From positions 54,014,924 to 54,078,923 of the forward strand of contig CM056730.1 of the NCBI GenBank assembly GCA_029844215.1: 64,000 nt of DNA, read 5' to 3'. This document shows, in pieces, positions 37,427 through 49,025 of the stretch. A model generated the notes under the pieces. The model worked only from the letters and a program-made list of their open reading frames with translations, had not been told where the DNA came from and did not search any database. This DNA is from Przewalskia tangutica. Lineage: Eukaryota > Streptophyta > Magnoliopsida > Solanales > Solanaceae. The number at the start of each line of letters is the position of its first letter. Positions within the stretch are counted from its first letter, which is position 1. The position numbers were made by a program, and so were the translations under genes.

Positions 37427-38170
37427 TGTTACACCCCGTAAATTCTAGAAGTTAAGATAAGTTGACAAACCTGTGTTGGAAGGATTTTGAGTCTACCGTG
37501 GAGTGTTGTACCCCAGTTGTTAAGAATTTCAAGGTGTTTAAAAAGCCTAATGTGTGGTTCGTTAAATCTAGATCCCAACGCAACAAACCGTTCGTCGATA
37601 GGACATCGGAGTCCAAAGTTATGGAAGTTTCAAGCTTGGTGCGCGATCGAGCAAAGCGATGGTTTCGGTTGAAGTGCAGCGGCCCGGAATCTGAGGGCGC
37701 GGCGCGGTTGTCTTGGGAGTCCTAGGGGTTGCAGATCTTGCGGCCGGAATCTGGAACTTTTCGAAGTGGGCGCCGCGCGGCGAAGGCTGCTGGCCGGCGG
37801 ATTTTTCTGTGGTAACAGGCGAAAATCAGGGGATATTTTGTTAAAAACCTATGGGAGGATGACAAGTGTCCCTCCCATCCTTTTGACCAGGAAAGGGGCC
37901 TATTTTAGGGCCAAGTCTTGGAAGACTTGGCCATTTCATTTTGGAAACCCTCCCAAGAAAATCCTCTCCCTTTCTCTCTAGTTTTTCTTGAAGAGACCTT
38001 GCCTTAGGAGAAATTGTTGGAGCGGCGGCAAGAAGGAAAAGTGTGGGTAAACTTGTGGGAAGCGCTGGTGGACGAGTTTGACGGAAAAGAAGTGGAAGAA
38101 AGGGGCTTTTGTGAGTTTCTCCAAAGGTAAAAGTTTCCCCTTCTCTTGGATATGGATTAATACTTGTTAT

Positions 38171-38280
38171 AGTAGTTTAGAATTGAGCCTGAGGCTGTTA
38201 TATTTTAGTAGTTTAGAATTGAGCCTGAGGCTGTTATATTTTAGTAGTTTAGAATTGAGCCTGAGGCTGTTATATTTGAA
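38171..38280. repeat. 36-bp tandem repeats in the E5 5' LTR
   Basis: GTTTAGAATTGAGCCTGAGG begins at 38,175, 38,211 and 38,247: three copies of a 36-base unit. The 3' LTR has the same array at about 43,280-43,390. Twelve codons per unit keep a frame open (repeated SSLELSLRLLYF), which is an artefact of the period. Confidence 0.92.
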
Positions 38281-39865
38281 TAAATTTGGATCTTGTTGTC
38301 TTGTTGAAACCAAAATGGGCATGTTAGCCTTAAGATTGTAACTTCAATTGGATTACTAATTTGGTCGTCACATGTTGTAAAGGGGGAAATGGTAGTTGTT
38401 GAGATGTCTAGGGCTAGATATCATGTTAGACCTAAGAACATGGATTGGAAAGAATTGAAAGGGATTTAGGAATTGGTTATATTGTTGGCCAAGATTGGCA
38501 TGGAGATTATTGGTTTATTTTGTATTATTGTGGGGCGTTTGTTTATTGAATTCGACCTTGAAAAAGGTGGCATAGTAAGTAGAAACAAAGGAAGTGCTGT
38601 CCAAATTTCCCTAGAACGTAGGGACCTTGCACCTAGTTTATTCTACGTTCGAAGCTAGATATTGATAGACGCTTTATGACCCTTATAGGATTGAAGTACT
38701 ACGAGTAGCATATTCTACTTAAGGGGGATAGTACTGTGGAGCATTTTGCTAAGTGTCGACAATCGTCGCGAGGTATGTGATTCTTCCTATCCTCTTCAGC
38801 ATGACTATTTGTAAAATATATAGTGCGGTAGACGCACGTGTGTTAAAGGAATTTGATTTCCCTTTTGTGTCTTGACTTGATATGAAGTGTAAAGGGCTTC
38901 ATTGTGTGGAAAAGTAGTAAAGTCTTATCCGTTAATGCTTTTTCGGTGGTTAAAGAATGAGCCCTATTGGTCTCATAAATTTTTATAGTGGTAATTGGTT
39001 GGTTTAAAACATAAGGTGTTATAACGGCTTTATGGCAAGTTTGTTATAACCACTTTATGTAGGTAAAAGAATGGTTTGTGATTTTCAAAAGATAAGAGAC
39101 TTGACTTATAACTGACCTAATTGGTGTTGAAAAGTATAAAACCTCATTCGTGAGAAATGAATACTTGGTTTTTAAAAGAGTAATGTTACATAAATTTCGG
39201 AAATGGAAATAAGAATCGAACAAGCCAATGCAGCGTTAATAAAGGAAAAAGTAATGACAATTAATTATCTTAAAACCAGTAGAAACCTCCATCTGCATAG
39301 AAGCTAAGATAAGACAAAATTGTATTACATTTCCTAGATCATGGCTGCTCTAATAAGAATTATTGAAATCAAGTTCTGATTTTCCTAAAAGTTTCAAAGT
39401 AAGGAACTCGATTTCTAAAAGAAAAGAGACTTAAGAATTTGAAGTGTTTTGGTTTAAAAGAAAGGCATGGTTCTGTCTTGACTTGTTTTAAAACATAAAA
39501 GTGTTATAATAGCTTTATGGGAAGTTAGTTATAACGACTTTTTGGAAAATAAAAGGATGGATTCATTATTAAGGTAAAATGGTAACTTGATTTTGTGAAA
39601 AGGGAAGTAACTTGTTTTCAAATATTGAACTCCTTGTGATGGAAAAACATAAGTGGCTTGTTTATAAAAGGTAGGAGTACCTTGATCTTAAAGGGGTTAA
39701 ATACTTGAGTTTTAATGGTATACTTGACGTTGTGGTAAGAAGTATGTATAGTACCTTGAGTTGTGTGTAACTTGCCTCTGCTTGTTGTGGTAGCCTTTGT
39801 TGTGCAAGTGTTTGGTTGTGTGCTACCGAGTCTCTCGATGGAGGGCCGGCTATCTGGTTGATTGA

Positions 39866-40090
39866 TGGACATACTGACACGTTGGGTAGCCCACGGGTAT
39901 GCTTCCACTATATCGATCCTCTTGGACATACTGACACGTTGGGTAGCCCACGGGTATGCTTCCATTAGGAGTGTTATCTTGTTATTTGTTTGGACATACT
40001 GACACGTTGGGTAGCCCACGGGTATGCGTCCTGATGAGTATCATCTTGTTATTTCCTTTGGGCATACCGACACGTTGGATGGTCCGGGTA
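39866..40090. repeat. 57-69-bp repeats in the E5 5' LTR
   Basis: GGACATACTGACACGTTGGG recurs at about 39,866, 39,924 and 39,991, and a GGGCATACCGACACGTTGG form near 40,060. It is homologous to the 69-bp array of Fd. The 3' LTR carries the same at about 44,977-45,200. These produce repetitive open frames on the minus strand that are not genes. Confidence 0.85.
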
Positions 40091-40754
40091 TGGGCTCATT
40101 AGGATGGTTCCATGGCCATGCTTATACCGAGTGAGATCTTGGGCACGCGGCCGTTGTGCGGGTTAAATTCGGGTTGTATTTGAGTGATGATTTCACGGGC
40201 ACGAGTCCTCGACTTGACATGACCGCTTATATGTTGCATCTTGTAGTTTGGTTATGATACATGTCTCCGCTTTATATAGACTATTATGATTTCATTCTGA
40301 TTTTACCGTTTCACATACTTGGTACTGTTATCGACCTCCTTGGGGCTGCGTTCATGCCGCAGGTTGAGGTACATAGCTTGCTGATCCGCACTCTTAGGAT
40401 CGCTGTTCAGTTCTCGGAAAGATCCATTTCTCCGGAGGCTTGTCTTTTGGTACGGTTCCCTGAAGTTGTAGAACTCTTGTACATTGAAGGGCATGGCGGG
40501 GCCCTGTCCCGTCGTTATGGTTTTTAAATTCTTAGAGGTTTGTAGCACTGTTGTGGGCAGGGTGTAAGGGATGTAACTGTTCAAAAAAAAGGTTCTGTAT
40601 ATATGCAAGAAGGCAACCGTTTTGGTTGTCCTGTTTTATTTATCTTATCTCTTGTTTCATATCTGTATGTTTTATATTCCGCTGATTTCTCTGATGTATG
40701 ACTACTTGGGTGCCCGGGTAAGGCACGATCCGAGCAGTCGAGTCGTGACAAAAG

Positions 40755-40766
40755 TAATCGTGAGCG
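40755..40766 (+). other. E5 primer binding site, altered
   Basis: After the LTR, AAAAGTAATCGTGAGCG stands where E2 and E4 have AAAAGTGGTATCAGAGC. Position is right but several bases differ, again around CAG. If real, priming by initiator Met tRNA would be impaired. Confidence 0.6.
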
Positions 40767-40956
40767 ATTAATTCTCGGAAAGTGTCTACAGACCGTGTCT
40801 AGTAGAGTCTTGATTATCGATGTGTTGTGCACCACATCTATAATCAGGAGGCTATAAGATATTTAGGATTGGTTTCCCTTCTTCTCACTCTGAGATCGTG
40901 CCTTAGAGCTGTGTTGTAAGTTGGACTCCCTCTGACGTACTCTTTGTATACCAGTT

Positions 40957-42063
40957 ATGCCTACACGCAAGGAAACCAGAGCCCAGAAGGGCAAAGCAGC
41001 AGAGGGAGTTGCGAGTAGAAGCGGCCGGTCTGCGAGACCACGGCTTTGAGCCTCAGTCCCGCGGCATGGAGCGAGAGAGACGGGTTACGCGAGATGGCCC
41101 AGTTATTGGCGAGGATCGTGGCTAGGCACGAGGATAGGATGGATACAGCAGTTCCAGTTCCAGTAGTACCCATAGTTCACCCGAGGTCAGATAGTTTGAG
41201 GCTACGGGATTTTCTGAGTTGTAGCTCACCTGAGTTCTACGGGTCGAGGCCTGAGGATGATCCGCAGGAGTTCATCCGGAAGCGATTCTGACGGATCGTG
41301 AGTGATCAAGGCGGAGACCGAGTCGGTGGTTTTGGGTTCACATCGGTGCGTGATACAACGATCATTGGTTTGATTCGTGGGAGCTGTCGGGGAGCATGCA
41401 CCTCGGTGGTTGGGGTGAGTTCTCGAGAGGCTTTCGCTTGGCCATTTCTTGCCTCGCGGATGAGGAGGGCGCGGGTAAACAGATGTTTGATGCTAAGACA
41501 AAGAGGCGCCTGATTCGAGTACAATGTAGAGTTTGAATCATTGGCGGTATGTCCCGCTTTGGTGGCCAATATGGAGGATAGACTACACCGTAATGTCACA
41601 GGACTCGATGATTATTTAGCGGATGGATGCCAGTGGTAGCTCTTGATCGGGCATGGACATTGCCGCGTCGATCTATCTTGCGTGACCCGAGGAACGTAAG
41701 TCGGCGGAATAACCAAGATCGCGAGAAGGGCGGGCGGTAGAGTCCTCTGGTGACGCTCGAGGCGGCGACCTCGGCAGAGCTAGTTATTTACCTCGGCCGG
41801 TCTGAGTGCTCCATCACGATCTTGGGGCGTTCGAAATCGGGAAGCGGTCGGGGCTCCCAGGTTTCTGGTTTTTGTGGGAGCAGGGACGTTAGTCAGATGG
41901 GACCACCCCTACCTCGTTGTGGCCGTTGTGGTAGGCTCCATGATGGGGAGTGTCGTGCTGGAATGGGATTTTGTTTTACATGCGGCCAGCAGGGCCATTT
42001 TGCGAGAAATTGTCCAACCAGAGGTAGCGCGGATGTAGAGACTCGACGCCGGGATCGATGGTG
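40957..42063 (+). pseudogene. gag: gag of E5, interrupted, with CCHC zinc knuckle
   Basis: ATG at 40,957 opens MPTRKETRAQKGKAAEG, as in the other elements, then stops. A second piece (41,046-41,291) contains EMAQLLARIVARHEDR and PPEFYGSRPEDDPQEFI-like text (SSPEFYGSRPEDDPQEFI), which match the capsid region of E4. A third (41,750-42,064) ends with CFTCGQQGHFARNC, a complete C-X2-C-X4-H-X4-C knuckle at 41,972-42,013. Thus all gag parts are present in order but in different frames. Gag forms the particle and its knuckle binds the RNA. Directly after it comes non-coding sequence, with no protease DTG/DPG motif. Confidence 0.82.
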
Positions 42064-42479
42064 ATTCATCTCCTCCTTTTGTGCGCGTGCGAGAAGAACA
42101 TGAGTAGAACGGCATGAAGGGACATTGAAGTAATAGTTACAGGTATATTCTTAACCCTCTAGAGACTAGTATGCATTGTTATTATGGTGATGTGTTAAGT
42201 GCTATGTTCGGATAGCTTCGTGTAAAAATGTGATTTAGAAGCCTTGTTAGTGGAAAGGGTAAGTCTGGGGATGAGAAGTTTTTAACCTTAAAATTTATAA
42301 CAGTTGGGACCTTAGATGTAAGGCCGTCTCGAGTAAAAGATTTTACGGTTATCTTTGTCGGAAGTGCATTATATACATGGAGATTTGTGTGATATTATGG
42401 CCATGGGAGGCATAATTAAATTTTTGTGGGTGTAGTAGTGAAGACTATACCAGCGCTTGCGTTTTGGAGACTTAGGAGG
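42064..42479 (+). other. E5 internal tail without coding domain
   Basis: Non-coding stretch between gag and the pre-PPT hairpin. CTTAACCCTCTAGAGACTAG and GTAAGGCCGTCTCGAGTAAAA are shared with E2 (13,210 and 22,885), which locates the boundary of the pol deletion relative to its relatives. Confidence 0.65.
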
Positions 42480-42514
42480 AACATTCGGGACGAATGTTTC
42501 TAAGGGGGGGAGAA
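42480..42514 (+). promoter_or_regulatory. E5 hairpin and polypurine tract
   Basis: AACATTCGGGACGAATGTT (42,480-42,498), then TCTAAGGGGGGGAGAA up to the 3' LTR start at 42,515. Confidence 0.87.
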
Positions 42515-45500
42515 TGTTACACCCCGTAAATTCTAGAAGTTAAGATAAGTTGACAAACCTGTGTTGGAAGGATTTTGAGTCTACCGTGGAGTGTTGTACC
42601 CCAGTTGTTAAGAATTTCAAGGTGTTTAAAAAGCCTAGTGTGTGGTTCGTTAAATCTATATCCCAACGCAACAAACCGTTCGTCAATAGGACATCGGAGT
42701 CAAAAGTTATGGAAGTTTCAAGTTTGGTGCGCAGTCAGGAAAAGCAGTGGTTTCGGTTCGAGTGCAGGCCGCGGCACCGAATCTGAGGCATGGCGCCGGT
42801 TGTACTGGGAGTCCGCGGGGGATGAAGCGCCACGGCGTCGGAATGCAGGGCCGCGGCGCCGGAATGCTGGAACTTTTCGGAAGTGGAAGCGCCGCGGCGC
42901 CGAGGCGGGATTTTTCTGCGGTAACAGGCGAAAATCAGGGGATATTTTGTTAAAAACCTATGGGAGGGTGACAAGTGTCCCTCCCATCCTTTTGACCAGG
43001 AAAGGGGCCTATTTTAGGGCCAAGTCTTGGAAGACTTGGCCATTTCATTTTGGAAACCCTCCCAAGAAAATCCTCTCCCTTTCTCTCTAGTTTTTCTTGA
43101 AGAGACCTTGCCTTAGGAGAAATTGTTGGAGCGGCGGCAAGAAGGAAAAGTGTGGGTAAACTTGTGGGAAGCGCTGGTGGACGAGTTTGACGGAAAAGAA
43201 GTGGAAGAAAGGGGCTTTTGTGAGTTTCTCCAAAGGTAAAAGTTTCCCCTTCTCTTGGATATGGATTAATACTTGTTATAGTAGTTTAGAATTGAGCCTC
43301 AGGCTGTTATATTTTAGTAGTTTAGAATTGAACCTGAGGCTGTTATATTTTAGTAGTTTAGAATTGAGCCTGAGGCTGTTATATTTGAATAAATTTGGAT
43401 CTTGTTATCTTGTTGAAACCAAAATGGGCATGTTAGCCTTAAGATTGTAACTTCAATTGGATTACTAATTTGGTCGTCACATGTTGTAAAGGGGGAAATG
43501 GTAGTTGTTGAGATGTCTAGGGCTAGATATCATGTTAGACCTAAGAACATGGATTGGAAAGAATTGAAAGGGATTTAGGAATTGGTTATATTGTTGGCCA
43601 AGATTGGCATGGAGATTATTGGTTTATTTTGTATTATTGTGGGGCGTTTGTTTATTGAATTCGACCATGAAAAAGATGGCATAGTAAGTAGAAACAAAGG
43701 AAGTGCTGTCCAAATTTCCGTAGAACGTAGGGACCTTGCACTTAGTTTATTCTACGTTCGAAGCTAGAGATTGATAGATGTTTTATGACCCTTATAGGAT
43801 TGAAGTACTACGAGTAGCATATTCTACTTAAGGGGGATAGTACTGTGGAGCATTTTGCTAAGTGTCGACAATCGTCGCGAGGTATGTGATTCTTCCTATC
43901 CTCTTCAGCATGACTATTTGTAAAATATATAGTGCGGTAGGCCGCGTGTGTTAAAGGAATTTGATTTCCCTTTTGTGTCTTGACTTGATATGAAGTGTAA
44001 AGGGCTTCATTGTGTGGAAAAGTAGTAAAGTCTTATCCGTTAGTAACGGGTACTCGGTGGTTAAAGAATGAGCCCTATTTGTCTCATAAATGTTTATAGT
44101 GGTAATTGGTTGGTTTAAAACATAAGGTGTTATAACGGCTTTATGGCAAGTTTGTTATAACCACTTTATGTAGGTAAAAGAATGGTTTGTGATTTTCAAA
44201 AGATAAGAGACTTGACTTATAACTGACCTAATTGGTGTTGAAAAGTATAAAACCTCATTCGTGAGAAATGAATACTTGGTTTTTAAAAGAGTAATGTTAC
44301 ATAAATTTCGGAAATGGAAATAAGAATCGAACAAGCCAATGCAGCGTTAATAAAGGAAAAAGTAATGACAATTAATTATCTTAAAACCAGTAGAAACCTC
44401 CATCTGCATAGAAGTTAAGATAAGACAAAATTGTATTACATTTCCTAGATCATGGCTGCTCTAATAAGAATTATTGAAATCAAGTTCTGATTTTCCTAAA
44501 AGTTTCAAAGTAAGGAACTTGATTTCTAAAAGAAAAGAGACTTAAGAATTTGAAGTGTTTTGGTTTAAAAGAAAGGCATGGTTCTGTCTTGACTTGTTTT
44601 AAAACATAAAAGTGTTATAATAGCTTTATGGGAAGTTAGTTATAACGACTTTTTGGAAAATAAAAGGATGGAATCATTATTAAGGTAAAATGGTAACTTG
44701 ATTTTGTGAAAAGGGAAGTAACTTGTTTTCAAATATTGAACTCCTTGTGATAGAAAAACATAAGTGGCTTGTTTATAAAGGGTAGGAGTACCTTGATCTT
44801 AAAGGGGTTAAATACTTGAGTTTTAATGGTATACTTGACGTTGTGGTAATAAGTATGTATAGTACCTTGAGTTGTGTGTAACTTGTCTCTGCTTGTTGTG
44901 GTAGCCTTTGTTGTGCAAGTGTTTGGTTGTGTGCTACCGAGTCTCTCGATGGAGGGCCGGCTATCTGGTTGATTGATGGACATACTGACACGTTGGGTAT
45001 CCCACGGGTATGCTTCCACTATATCGATCCTCTTGGACATACTGACACGTTGGGTAGCCCACGGGTATGCTTCCATTAGGAGTGTTATCTTGTTATTTGT
45101 TTGGACATACTGACACGTTGGGTAGCCCACGGGTATGCTTCCACAGTGAGTATCATCTTGTTATTTCCTTTGGGCATACTGACACGTTGGATGGTCCACA
45201 AGTATGGGCCCATTAGGATGGTTCCATGGTCATGCTTATACCGAGGTGAGATGTCGGGGCATGCGGCCATTGTGCGGGTTAAATTCCCGGGTTGTATTTG
45301 AGTGATGATTTCACGGGCATGAGTCCCTGACTTGACATGACTGCTTATATGTTGTGTACTGTAGTTTGGTTATCATACATGTATCCTGCTTTATATAGAC
45401 TATTATGATTTCATTTACAGTATTTTACCGTTTCACATACTTGGTACATGTTGTACTGACCTCCTTCGGGGGGCTGCGTTCATGCCGCAGGTTGAGGTAC

Positions 45501-45884
45501 ATAGCTTGCTGATCCGCACTCTTAGGATCGCTGTTCAGTTCTCGGAAAGCTCCATTTCTCCGGAGGCTTGTCTTTTGGTACGGTTCCCTGAAGTTGTAGA
45601 ACTCTTGTACATTCAGGGGCATGGCGGGGCCCTGTCCCGTCGTTATGGTTTTTAAATTCTTAGAGGTCTGTAGCACTGTTGTGGGCAGGGTGTAAGGGAT
45701 GTAACTGTTCAAAAAAAAGGTTCTGTATATATGCAAGAAGGCAACCGTTTTGGTTGGCCTGTTTTATTTATCTTATCTCTTGTTTCATATCTGTATGTTT
45801 TATATTCCGCTGATTTCTCTGATGTATGACTACTTGGGTGCCCGGGTAAGGCACCAGTCACGGGCCCGAGGTCGGGTCGTGACA
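42515..45884 (+). repeat. E5 3' LTR
   Basis: Begins TGTTACACCCCGTAAATTC and ends GGTCGGGTCGTGACA; 3,370 bases. It is near-identical to the 5' LTR over most of its length, implying a recent insertion. At 42,740-42,920 it has a CGCCGCGGCGCCG-rich block that is better preserved than in the 5' copy (37,660-37,800). A 171-codon frame (42,575-43,090) lies entirely in the LTR and has no known domain. Confidence 0.92.
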
Positions 45885-45889
45885 TCCTT

Positions 45890-46922
45890 CAGTGTAATTA
45901 CAGTTCAATTCTCTTCTTTAATATCCTTCTATGTGTTTTATACTTATTTCTATACTTCTACAGTATGTATTCTCCAATTACAATAGAAGGATAAGATTAT
46001 TTACCTCGATAAGCCCAATATTATCCAAGTATAAATGTCGATCCTGAGCAAGGTTTAGCTCCTAATCTGAACGCTCCAATCCGCTCCAAGAAACCCTTAG
46101 AAGTTTCTACACAACTTCTACTTAAAACTTCAACCAACAATGAAGTTTCTCCTAGGGTTTCGTTTAGTGGCTAAAGGAAGTATAGTAGTATTTTCCGGAC
46201 TCTAAGTATAGAGGTAACTTTGTAAATACTACAAGGGATTGGCTAAGGTATTTTTTAGGGATAGTAACAACCCTTGGAGAGTATTTCTACCAAGAGGGGG
46301 GTAGTGTTTCGGCTAGGGCTTCCAAGAGAGGGGGGAAGAGGTTTGCCGAGACTACAAGGAAGGGGGAGGGAGAGGGTGTTTCGGCTAGGCTCTTTTGGAG
46401 GGGGGGAAAGAGAGCTTTGGATGAGAGCTCTTAAGGGAGAAGGGGGATTTTGAGACTTGGAAGATAATTTGTGGATGAGGAACTTCTTCAACTTAGGGGG
46501 GGGGGTATTTATATGGCTTTCAAGGGCCAAGATGAAGCCAAGTGGTAGGCAAGTGTAAGGTGGAGATATAGGCAAGTGTCCTTATCCATCTACTACACAA
46601 ATATCCTACCAACTCCTTGACCAAAAACTTAGCACAAAAAACGTGCCAAGGCAAGCCCTTTGCCGTCCACTTGAGGGTGACATTGAGGGTGACAAGTTTC
46701 ACCCTCTCGTTGGTCCAAAATATTTCATCTCTCGGAAAAATCCGCAAAAATAATAAATGACATAGCCGGAATTTTCCCTTCGCAAAGTTTGGAAAACGTT
46801 TCGTCGGAAAACGATTCTTTTCGTGTGTTGTGCACAATATTTTTCGTCCCTAATGCCTAACTAAGGCTAAACTTTTGTACGTACTCCCTCACGTACATAC
46901 TCTGGAAATACGGGGTATAACA
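45890..46922 (-). repeat. E4 3' LTR, part 2 (after E5)
   Basis: Continues the LTR from the E5 right TSD and ends GGGGTATAACA at 46,922. Reverse-strand TATA TATTTATA is at 46,506-46,513, preceded by a run of ten or more G. The GAGGGTGACA/TTTCACCCTC palindrome is at 46,685-46,706, with a short duplication of GAGGGTGACA just before it. Confidence 0.9.
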
Positions 46923-46957
46923 TTCTCCCCTCCTTAGAAACATTCGTCCCGAATGTT
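46923..46957 (-). promoter_or_regulatory. E4 polypurine tract and hairpin
   Basis: The minus strand reads AAGGAGGGGAGAA next to the 3' LTR. AACATTCG/CGAATGTT arms with a 3-base loop lie at 46,939-46,957. Confidence 0.87.
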
Positions 46958-47061
46958 CCTTCCCAAGACAGATAACGATGAAGTCTCTCACAACTTAAAC
47001 AGTTTGCAAATGCCACACATGGCCACAATACAGCACTTAAGCAAATATGTTAATGAAAAAT

Positions 47062-47487
47062 TTACAAGTAGGAAAGTGAGTTACCTGGAGGTGTGGGGAA
47101 TAGGTGAGGATACTTCTGCCTCATGTCCTCCTCTGCTTCCCACGTCATCTCCTCCCTGAGCTCGTTCCGCCACAAGACTTTGACGGAAACCACGTCCTTG
47201 GTCCGTAGACGCCTAACCTGACTATCGATTATCGCTATGGGAATCTCCTCATACGATAACCCCTCGGTCACCTGGACATCGTCAATCGGGTGTACCCTAG
47301 ATGGATCCCCGATACATCTTCTCAGCATAGAAACATGAAACACCGGATGCACTGCCTCCAGATCGGACGGCAGATCCAACTCATAGGCAACCTTGCCTAC
47401 CCTGCGGACAATCTGATACGGCCCAATGTACCTTGGGCTGAGTTTCCCTTTCTTCCTGAATATCATCACACCCTTTATGGGTGACAC
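47062..47487 (-). pseudogene. pol: E4 pol C-terminus: integrase GPY motif and chromodomain
   Basis: An uninterrupted 141-codon segment. Residues 20-26 (YIGPYQI) are the GPY/F motif of the integrase C-terminal domain, followed by VAYELDLP and HPVFHVSMLRR, typical of plant gypsy integrase ends. Residues about 82-130 form a chromodomain (VKVLWRN at 102-108, MTWEAEEDM at 114-122), at 47,098-47,244. Chromodomains direct the integration complex to modified histones in heterochromatin, which fits the nesting seen here. The stop is at 47,062. The first Met shown is internal to pol, not a true start; the upstream part is in another frame. Confidence 0.9.
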
Positions 47488-48352
47488 CTTCAGGAAAACC
47501 CAATCATCAACCTCGAACTCCAGATGCCGACGACGATGATCTGCATATGACTTCGCCGACTCGAGAATCGGCCGCTTCCTGGATAAGCTTCACCTTATCC
47601 ATCGCTGCTGCACCAAATCTGGTCCTACTAATCGCACTCGCCCATCAAACCAGCCTATCGGCGATCTGCACTTCCTCCATACAAGGCCTCATAAGGCGTC
47701 ATCCCGAATCTGGAGTGGTAGCTATTATTATACGCAAACTCAACTAGAGGCAAATGATCCTCCCGATTACCCACTGAAGTCAATAACACGGGCTCGCAGA
47801 TATCCTCGAAGTCCGGATAGTGCGCTCTGCTGTCCGTGCATGCGAGGATGGAATGCGAGACTCGAGTTCACTGCGTCCCTAAACCCTTCGGAAAGACCTC
47901 CAAGTTAGTCAGAACGGGCTCGCCGATACGATATGATAGAAATAAGGACCCCATGCGATCTCACGATCTCTCGGATGTAAAGTCCGCATAATCCTCGGTA
48001 GAAAAGGTCGTCTGACGGGAAGAAAGTGGGCTGATTTCACGACTGTCGACGATAACCCAAATAGAATCATGTTTCCTCGAGTGCGAGGTAACCGTGATAA
48101 AGTCCATGTTGATCACCTCACTTCCGGTCGGGATCTCTAAATGCGCAACAAACCACCGTGTCTGCGGTGCTCTACCTTCACCTGCTGACAACACGGGCAC
48201 TGAGCCACAAACTCTGCAACGTCCCTCTTCAAGCCATCCCACCAATACACTGATCTGAGGTCATGGTACATCTTTGTCGACCCCGGATGGATGAGTAACG
48301 CTTGCGCGTGTGCTTCCCAGAACCTGCCGAAGTCCCGCAATATCCGGAACAC
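47488..48352 (-). pseudogene. pol: E4 integrase: HHCC zinc finger and catalytic core, frameshifted
   Basis: 48,137-48,352 carries the zinc finger: His at residues 15 and 22 (IHPGSTKMYHDL) and CPCC, that is Cys 52 and 55. 47,961-48,245, in another frame, has the start of the core, INMDFIT, with the first catalytic Asp at about 48,102-48,104, and DSIWVIVD. The end of the core is recognisable near 47,690-47,760 at nucleotide level, matching E3. The integrase would splice the cDNA into host DNA. At least two frame changes break it, falling in a patch (about 47,760-48,140) with many CHG-context irregularities. Confidence 0.85.
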
Positions 48353-48382
48353 ACTCGCCCTCGAACCTTAGCACCCCAGGTG

Positions 48383-49025
48383 CTACCTCAAGGACCCTTT
48401 CCTCGTGAAGCGGTCGTATCGCATCCGTGTCAAAATCGGATCCTCAAATTGTTGCCTCTTCACCTCCTCGACGATGGAAGACTTGGCAACCTCTCGAACT
48501 CGAACCCCACTGCTATCAGAATCAATCATTCGGACTCCAAGGCTCGCTAACTGATGCAAATCGCGAACCATGCCCCTCTTCTCTGGCTGCACATCTGATA
48601 GGCTACCCATCGACCTACGACTAAGGGCATCTGCCACAACATTGGCCTTCCCCGGGTGGTACAGGATATCAACATCGTATTCCTTGAGTAACTCTGACCA
48701 CCGTCTCTGTCGTAAGTTCGACTCCTCGGTGAAGATATACTGGAGGCTCTTGTGGTCTGTATAAACATCCACATGAACCCCATACAAATAGTGCCTCCAT
48801 ATCTTCAAGGCGTGAATCACCGCCGACTCCAATCATGGGTGGGGTAGTTCTCTCATACTTCTTAAGCCGCCGGGATGCGTGCGCTATAACCTTGCCTGCT
48901 GCATCAACACACATCGGCCGATGCGACGCATCACAATACACGACATAGCCGTCTGGACCTCCGGAAGAGTAAAGCGGGGCGATCGTCGATCTCTCGCCGA
49001 TCGGAAACCCCGCCACAAGCATCAT
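48383..49025 (-). pseudogene. pol: E4 RNase H, in two frames
   Basis: 48,383-48,832 contains IWRHYLYG, VYTDHKSLQYIF (catalytic Asp near 48,755-48,757) and YHPGKANVVADALSRR, the hallmark end of the gypsy RNase H and its link to integrase. The upstream frame (48,669-49,025) has VVYCDAS, with the first catalytic Asp near 48,930-48,932, and RRLKKYERTTP. The shift lies around 48,830. RNase H degrades the RNA strand and trims the purine-tract primer. It continues directly into the integrase zinc-finger region. Confidence 0.87.

Larger units (their letters stand above)
27203..37641. repeat. Tandem duplication, two copies of about 5.2 kb
   Basis: Copy 1 is 27,203-32,391 and copy 2 is 32,392-37,641, in direct orientation. 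Each contains, in order, the E2 3' LTR tail, Fx, Fd, the first ~1.6 kb of E4 and the first ~210 bases of E5. The novel joint at about 32,388-32,393 reads AAGCTTGGTGCTACTACGGG, fusing an E5 LTR head (AAGCTTGGTGCGCGAT) to an E2 LTR tail (GTGGTGATACTACGGG) with TGGTG shared. Only copy 2 continues into complete E5 and E4, so copy 1 holds truncated ends. An assembly artefact is possible. Confidence 0.88.
37427..40750 (+). repeat. E5 5' LTR
   Basis: Begins TGTTACACCCCGTAAATTC and ends CGAGTCGTGACA; 3,324 bases. It contains a GGGAGGATGACA/TGTCCCTCCC near-palindrome (37,853-37,876), 36-bp repeats (38,171-38,280), paired GTTATAAC motifs (about 39,025-39,060 and 39,495-39,540), the CATGGCTGCT block (39,350) and 57-69-bp repeats (39,866-40,090). 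The last ~450 bases are eroded relative to the 3' copy in CAG/CTG contexts. Confidence 0.9.
37427..45884 (+). mobile_element. E5: gag-only non-autonomous LTR retrotransposon, plus strand, TSD TCCTT
   Basis: 5' LTR 37,427-40,750, internal region 40,751-42,514, 3' LTR 42,515-45,884. TCCTT at 37,422-37,426 is repeated at 45,885-45,889, and the uninterrupted site is visible in the E4 5' LTR near 53,500 (TTATCCTTCAGTG). The 1.76-kb internal region encodes only gag with a CCHC knuckle; no pol motif is present. This matches the terminal-repeat-with-gag (TR-GAG) kind of non-autonomous element. Gag itself is interrupted. Its LTR head differs from all others in the window, while its LTR tail is shared. 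Confidence 0.92.

Noticed and set aside
38078..38341. Leucine-rich-looking frame with repeated SSLELSLRLLYF
   Set aside because: Produced by a 36-bp tandem repeat in the E5 LTR, present in both LTR copies; not a leucine-rich-repeat protein.
42575..43090. 171-codon frame, the second longest in the window
   Set aside because: It lies wholly in the E5 3' LTR, is broken in the 5' LTR copy, is Arg-rich from GC-rich repeats and has no known domain.
47481..47747. Plus-strand frames over 47,290-50,783 (several of 60-120 codons)
   Set aside because: They are antisense shadows of the E4 pol and gag, whose minus-strand frames contain the catalytic motifs.
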